This document shows, one piece after another, positions 4,616-6,298 of a stretch of 6,298 nucleotides of DNA; position 1 is the first letter of the stretch, and each line of letters starts with the position of its first letter. The stretch spans positions 1 through 6,298 of the forward strand of contig CAIRFY010000310.1 of the NCBI GenBank assembly GCA_903877945.1, read 5' to 3'. Both the position numbers and the translations under genes were made by a program. Source of the stretch: an uncultured Oscillochloris sp. Lineage in GTDB: Bacteria; Chloroflexota; Chloroflexia; Chloroflexales; Chloroflexaceae. Below the pieces are notes generated by a model. It did not search any database and was not told the DNA's origin. It worked only from the letters and a program-made list of their open reading frames with translations.

Positions 4616-6055
4616 TTATTCGCCCTCCTCAAAGCCATGTGCGAAGCCGTGCGACGAGTGGTGGGCGACCGGCGCGGGCCGGGCCTTCTTGTGCAGGGTC
4701 TGCCAGATTGGGGCGTGGATGGCCTTGTCAATATCGCGGGCGAAGTTGACCATGCCCACAAAGCCTGCGTAGGGGCCAGTGTCGTAGGTATGGCCGTTCA
4801 CGAAGGGCACGCCGAGCTTGTAGGCCAGGTACTTCTCCTTGTTGCCGGAGATGAACAGGTCGGGGCGGCGCCGGGTCAGGATCTCCTCGATCTCGGGGAC
4901 GTTCGGGTTGTCGATCATCATGCCGCCCTCGTCGAGCTGCTCGAAGATCTTCTCGTAGTCGTCCTCGTGGCCGAAGGTGGTGGCGGCGGTCTGCGTCTCC
5001 ATACCCAGTTCGCGCAGCAGTTCGATCCAGTGCCAGGTGCGCGGCCCACCCTGGTAGATAAAGACCTTCTTGCCGGTCAGGCGCTGGCGGAAGTACTCAA
5101 TCTTGGGCTTGATCTTGGCCAACTCGCGCTCGATCACCACCTCGGCCTCGGCCTCCAGGCCAAAGACCGCCGCCGTGTCGCGCAGAGCCTGGGCCATATG
5201 CTTCATGCCCCAGAGGGTCACGTTGATGTACGGGGTGCCGTACTTCTCCTTCATCATGTCGGCGATGTAGGTCGCCGAACGCTGGCAGTGAACGACGTTG
5301 AGCGCCGCCTTGTGCATAATCTTCAGGTCGTCCACACCGACATTGCCGGTAAAGCGGGTGACGATCCTGAGGCCAATCGCCTCGAAGAGATGCTCGAACG
5401 TGCGGATGTCGTTCTTGATGTTGTAGTCGCCAACGATGTTGATCGTGCGGCTGAAATCACCCTCAGGCTCGACCGAGCCAACAAGCTGGCGGAAAATCGT
5501 CTCGTTGCCAACATGGTGGCCCGCCGACTGACTGACGCCCTTGAAGCCCTCGCACTCGAAGAAGACCACCGACTTGCCAATAATCGCCTCGGCCTGCTTG
5601 GCCACGTCGCGGCCATCATCACCGATCAGGGCCGTCGAGCAGGTATTGTAGACAAAAACCGCCTTGGCCTCGGGGAACTCGCGGCTCGCCTCGATGATCG
5701 ACTGGAGCAGCTTCTTCTCACCGCCGAAGACGATGTTGGTCTCGTTCATATCCGACACGAAGGTGTACTTCATGTGGAAGTCGGTATCGGCCAAGTGCGG
5801 GCGGTAGCCCCACGAGAAGAAGGCGCAGCCGATGGGGCCGTGGGTGAGCTGGATGGCATCCTTGACCGGGCCACCGACCACACCGCGACAGCCAGCGTAG
5901 GTACAGCCGCGCTCGGTCATATCGCCTGGGGTGGTGGCCGAGTTGCTCGAAATCGCGCAGCCGGCACCGTCACCGCGTTGACACTTCCCACCCTCAACCT
6001 TCAGCGCGATATGGAGCGCTCGTTCGGGGAGGGTTGCACTACTCTTGAGTTCCAT
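4616..6055 (-). CDS. nifD: Nitrogenase molybdenum-iron protein alpha chain
   Basis: A 479-residue alpha subunit that carries the FeMo-cofactor where N2 is reduced. P-cluster ligands are Cys51 (ERGCTYAGC), Cys77 (HGPIGC) and Cys139 (YNTCSTALIGDD). Cofactor ligands are Cys257 (NVVHCQRS) and His422 (NGHTYDTGPYAGF). Second-shell residues matching Azotobacter positions are Val59 (70), Arg85 (96), Gln176 (191), His180 (195), Arg339 (359) and Lys406 (426). This complete set indicates a catalytic NifD and not NifE. No small delta-subunit gene separates it from nifK, arguing against V-only or Fe-only enzymes, although the NGHxYxxGPY segment resembles AnfD/VnfD. Oddities are an N-terminal pair Cys25 and Cys33 before the conserved core, Gly61 where many NifD have a bulky residue, and a His-rich tail (465-473). 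The start is supported by AGGAG 6 bases ahead of the ATG. Confidence 0.97.
   Translation of the reverse strand: MELKSSATLPERALHIALKVEGGKCQRGDGAGCAISSNSATTPGDMTERGCTYAGCRGVVGGPVKDAIQLTHGPIGCAFFSWGYRPHLADTDFHMKYTFVSDMNETNIVFGGEKKLLQSIIEASREFPEAKAVFVYNTCSTALIGDDGRDVAKQAEAIIGKSVVFFECEGFKGVSQSAGHHVGNETIFRQLVGSVEPEGDFSRTINIVGDYNIKNDIRTFEHLFEAIGLRIVTRFTGNVGVDDLKIMHKAALNVVHCQRSATYIADMMKEKYGTPYINVTLWGMKHMAQALRDTAAVFGLEAEAEVVIERELAKIKPKIEYFRQRLTGKKVFIYQGGPRTWHWIELLRELGMETQTAATTFGHEDDYEKIFEQLDEGGMMIDNPNVPEIEEILTRRRPDLFISGNKEKYLAYKLGVPFVNGHTYDTGPYAGFVGMVNFARDIDKAIHAPIWQTLHKKARPAPVAHHSSHGFAHGFEEGE
4624..4630 (-). promoter_or_regulatory. nifK ribosome binding site inside the end of nifD
   Basis: GAGGAGG on the minus strand encodes the last Glu-Glu-Gly codons of NifD and stands 8 bases ahead of the nifK ATG. 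Because TAA and ATG are directly joined, ribosomes ending nifD can restart on nifK, favouring equal subunit amounts. Confidence 0.85.
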
Positions 6056-6061
6056 TGTGAT

Positions 6062-6066
6062 CTCCT
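6062..6066 (-). promoter_or_regulatory. nifD ribosome binding site
   Basis: AGGAG on the minus strand, 6 bases before the ATG at 6055, within the 23-base gap behind nifB. The gap is too short for a separate promoter, so nifD is probably cotranscribed with nifB. Confidence 0.8.
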
Positions 6067-6078
6067 GGTGCTAGTTGG

Positions 6079-6298
6079 TTAATCGGCCGCGAGACTCGTC
6101 TCGTCCTGACGCTGCATCAAGAACTTGGGGATGCAGACCTTCTCGGGCGTAGCCGGGGTGCCACAGCCATCCTCGCCGGGCACGCCAATCGCATCAGCGC
6201 GACAACGCTGGCAGTTGAGGAACTGCTTGATCACTGCGCCGCACTCCTTGCGCACCGCGTTGACCATCTCCGTACTTGGCTCTTCCAGGTGGGCGAAC
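6079..6298 (-). CDS. nifB: NifB, FeMo-cofactor biosynthesis radical-SAM protein (C-terminal end only)
   Basis: Seventy-two C-terminal codons are visible and the frame is open to the window edge, so the true start lies outside. The segment KECGAVIKQFLNCQRCRADAIGVPGEDG matches the conserved NifB ending (typical form: QMRHCxxCRADAVGLLGED). Its Cys-x-x-Cys pair belongs to the region that structural work on archaeal NifB, as I recall, assigns to K-cluster binding. NifB makes the 8Fe core (NifB-co) of FeMo-cofactor. The protein stops about 40 residues after this motif with a short tail that has two more cysteines. It therefore lacks the NifX-like domain found at the end of proteobacterial NifB. The radical-SAM CxxxCxxC motif is not visible here. 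It lies directly ahead of nifD on the same strand with a 23-base gap. Confidence 0.88.
   Translation of the reverse strand, partial: FAHLEEPSTEMVNAVRKECGAVIKQFLNCQRCRADAIGVPGEDGCGTPATPEKVCIPKFLMQRQDETSLAAD

Noticed and set aside
4616..6055. NifE or an alternative (V or Fe-only) nitrogenase alpha chain
   Set aside because: Both cofactor ligands (Cys257, His422) and the Mo-type second-shell residues are present, and no delta-subunit gene lies between the alpha and beta genes.
3701..6082. A 793-codon open frame on the plus strand opposite nifD and nifK
   Set aside because: It is an antisense shadow of two unmistakable genes. Its translation is rich in Val, Leu, Asp, Gly and Arg with no recognisable domain, as expected from GC-rich codon bias on the other strand. 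I see no ribosome binding site or promoter argument for it.

Overview
The window looks like chromosomal DNA from a moderately GC-rich, nitrogen-fixing bacterium. The best guess is a filamentous anoxygenic phototroph of the Chloroflexales (Oscillochloris, Chloroploca, Viridilinea or Roseiflexus type). That guess rests on a compact nifB-nifD-nifK run with no nifE/nifN behind it, on NifD and NifK that are short and lack the long N-terminal NifK extension, and on a nifB ending that has no NifX domain. It is recalled family knowledge, not a search result. All convincing genes are on the minus strand, so transcription runs from high to low coordinates.

Right part (6298 to 3194): the 3' end of nifB, then nifD and nifK. 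These encode the C-terminal part of the radical-SAM FeMo-cofactor assembly enzyme and both subunits of a molybdenum-type dinitrogenase. nifB and nifD are 23 bases apart. The nifD stop codon directly abuts the nifK start codon, and the nifK ribosome binding site lies inside the end of nifD. All expected P-cluster and FeMo-cofactor ligands are present. No anfG/vnfG-like gene lies between nifD and nifK, which supports the Mo type. The operon promoter, and probably nifH, lie beyond the right edge.

Middle (3193 to 2239): a perfect 21-bp hairpin follows nifK, then a 70-codon gene with a near-perfect ribosome binding site and no visible promoter of its own. It may be read through from the nif operon. 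Next come a 13-bp-stem hairpin and an AT-rich regulatory stretch holding a 14-bp palindrome and a strong sigma70-like promoter. That promoter drives, through a leader of about 130 bases, a 94-codon gene encoding four copies of a 14-residue motif. A textbook terminator follows it. Neither small protein matches a family I know.

Left part (2146 to 1): radC (a RadC/UPF0758 JAB/MPN-domain protein), a long hairpin, then a gene with its own promoter for a MalK/UgpC-type ATPase of a carbohydrate ABC importer. The window starts inside a perfect 8-bp tandem array (at least 15.75 copies) just behind that gene. The array unit also occurs in the arm of the hairpin behind radC, which suggests the array may have expanded from a terminator arm.

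Most worth a second look are the four-repeat 94-aa protein and its regulated-looking upstream region, the small gene attached to the end of nifDK, and the 8-bp array related to a terminator.
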